Assembly: GCA_030615565.1 (NCBI GenBank)
Contig: JAUWZC010000163.1
Span: forward strand, 1-5,296
Direction: 5' to 3'
Source: Desulfobacteraceae bacterium
Lineage (GTDB): Bacteria > Desulfobacterota > DSM-4660 > Desulfatiglandales > B25-G16
DNA length: 5,296 nucleotides
Notes under the pieces: generated by a model
What the model was told of the DNA's origin: nothing
The model's input: the letters and a program-made list of their open reading frames with translations, nothing else
Database searches by the model: none
Translations under genes and position numbers: made by a program
Part shown: piece by piece, positions 4,625 through 5,296 of the stretch
How positions within the stretch are numbered: the first letter of the stretch is position 1
Layout of the letters: every line of letters starts with the position of its first letter

Positions 4625-5296
4625 ATGAAAAGACGTTTTAGCAGGCAAATAAATATAGATGGGGTAAAGATAGGCGGTGGAGCCCCGATAGTGGTACAGT
4701 CCATGACTAATACCCCAACTCATGATGTAGATGCTACTGTAAAACAAATAGACCAATTAACAAGCGCTGGATGTGAGCTTGTTCGCCTTGCAGTGCCAGA
4801 TATGGAAGCTGCATCTGCCCTTAGAGATATAAAGCCTCAGATATCTCTTCCGATTATTGCCGATATTCATTTTGACTACAGGCTAGCCTTGGCATCAATA
4901 AAAAATGGTGCCAATGGACTAAGATTGAATCCAGGAAATATTGGCGGAAGGAAAAAAATTCAAGAAATTGTTGCCGCTGCTCGTACTCAAGCTATCCCTA
5001 TAAGGATTGGGGTTAACTCCGGCTCACTGAGCAAGGCTATTCTAAAAAAATATGGTCATCCAACACCAGAAGCTATGGTTGAGAGTGCCATGAGTCATGT
5101 AAGGATTTTGGAAGATTTAGATTTCCATCTTATTAAGATCTCCCTGAAATCATCGGATGTCTGGCAGATGATATCGGCATATAGGCTTCTGAGTGAGAAG
5201 GTTGATTATCCTTTACATTTAGGCGTGACCGAGGCCGGGACTCTTATATCAGGGACTGTTAAGAACTCTTTAGGGATAGGATTATTGCTATCAGAG
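4625..5296 (+). CDS. ispG: 4-hydroxy-3-methylbut-2-enyl diphosphate synthase, N-terminal part (runs off right edge)
   Basis: IspG (GcpE) is a 4Fe-4S enzyme that reductively converts methylerythritol cyclodiphosphate to HMBPP, the penultimate step of the MEP pathway. The first 224 codons are present and open to the edge; bacterial forms of this type are about 350-370 residues. The visible part is the N-terminal TIM-barrel domain: PIVVQSMTNTPTHDVDATV at 21-39, GCELVRLAVPD at 49-59, LPIIADIHFDYRLAL at 75-89, NGANGLRLNPGNIG at 94-107, RIGVNSGSL at 127-135, ISLKSSDV at 172-179 and PLHLGVTEAG at 196-205. It ends in GIGLLLSE, where family members continue with GIGDT. The cluster-binding cysteines lie in the missing C-terminal domain. 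The ATG is preceded by AAAGGGTGG four bases upstream. It is transcribed away from the ispE cluster and has its own likely promoter. Confidence 0.96.
   Translation, partial: MKRRFSRQINIDGVKIGGGAPIVVQSMTNTPTHDVDATVKQIDQLTSAGCELVRLAVPDMEAASALRDIKPQISLPIIADIHFDYRLALASIKNGANGLRLNPGNIGGRKKIQEIVAAARTQAIPIRIGVNSGSLSKAILKKYGHPTPEAMVESAMSHVRILEDLDFHLIKISLKSSDVWQMISAYRLLSEKVDYPLHLGVTEAGTLISGTVKNSLGIGLLLSE

Overview
The window looks like an ordinary chromosomal housekeeping segment from an AT-leaning Gram-negative bacterium, most likely a member of the Desulfobacterota (former Deltaproteobacteria) or a close relative. The basis is gene order: DUF1844 protein, ispE, tRNA-Gln, prs, L25 (Ctc type), pth is a block I know from that group. 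This is recalled synteny and has not been checked by a search. No mobile element, CRISPR array, phage gene or defence system is visible.

Layout. From 4284 down to the left edge everything lies on the minus strand: a DUF1844 protein (4284-3883), ispE (3880-2984), tRNA-Gln(TTG) (2945-2871), prs (2817-1867), L25/Ctc (1677-1018), pth (1013-423) and the N-terminal 141 codons of a membrane-bound ion-pumping pyrophosphatase, hppA (423 to beyond base 1). Several junctions are very tight: 2 bp between DUF1844 and ispE, 4 bp between L25 and pth, and a one-base stop/start overlap between pth and hppA. The only larger internal gap, 1678-1866, is filled with 7-bp-period repeats and a GC-rich inverted-repeat element. 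On the plus strand, ispG begins at 4625 and runs off the right edge. A 340-bp divergent intergenic region (4285-4624) separates it from the minus-strand cluster. That region holds a perfect 13-bp tandem repeat directly upstream of a consensus -35 box for ispG.

How the genes fit together. IspE and IspG are two enzymes of the non-mevalonate (MEP) isoprenoid pathway, placed back to back around one control region. Prs makes PRPP for nucleotides, histidine and tryptophan. tRNA-Gln, L25 and Pth serve translation: a tRNA, a 5S rRNA-binding ribosomal protein and the enzyme that rescues peptidyl-tRNA. HppA would recover energy from the pyrophosphate released by tRNA charging, nucleic-acid synthesis and PRPP use. 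Joining hppA to this translation/PRPP cluster is the least routine part of the arrangement. I found no convincing evidence of a previously undescribed system; the observations below are modest and mostly concern repeats, coupling and start sites.
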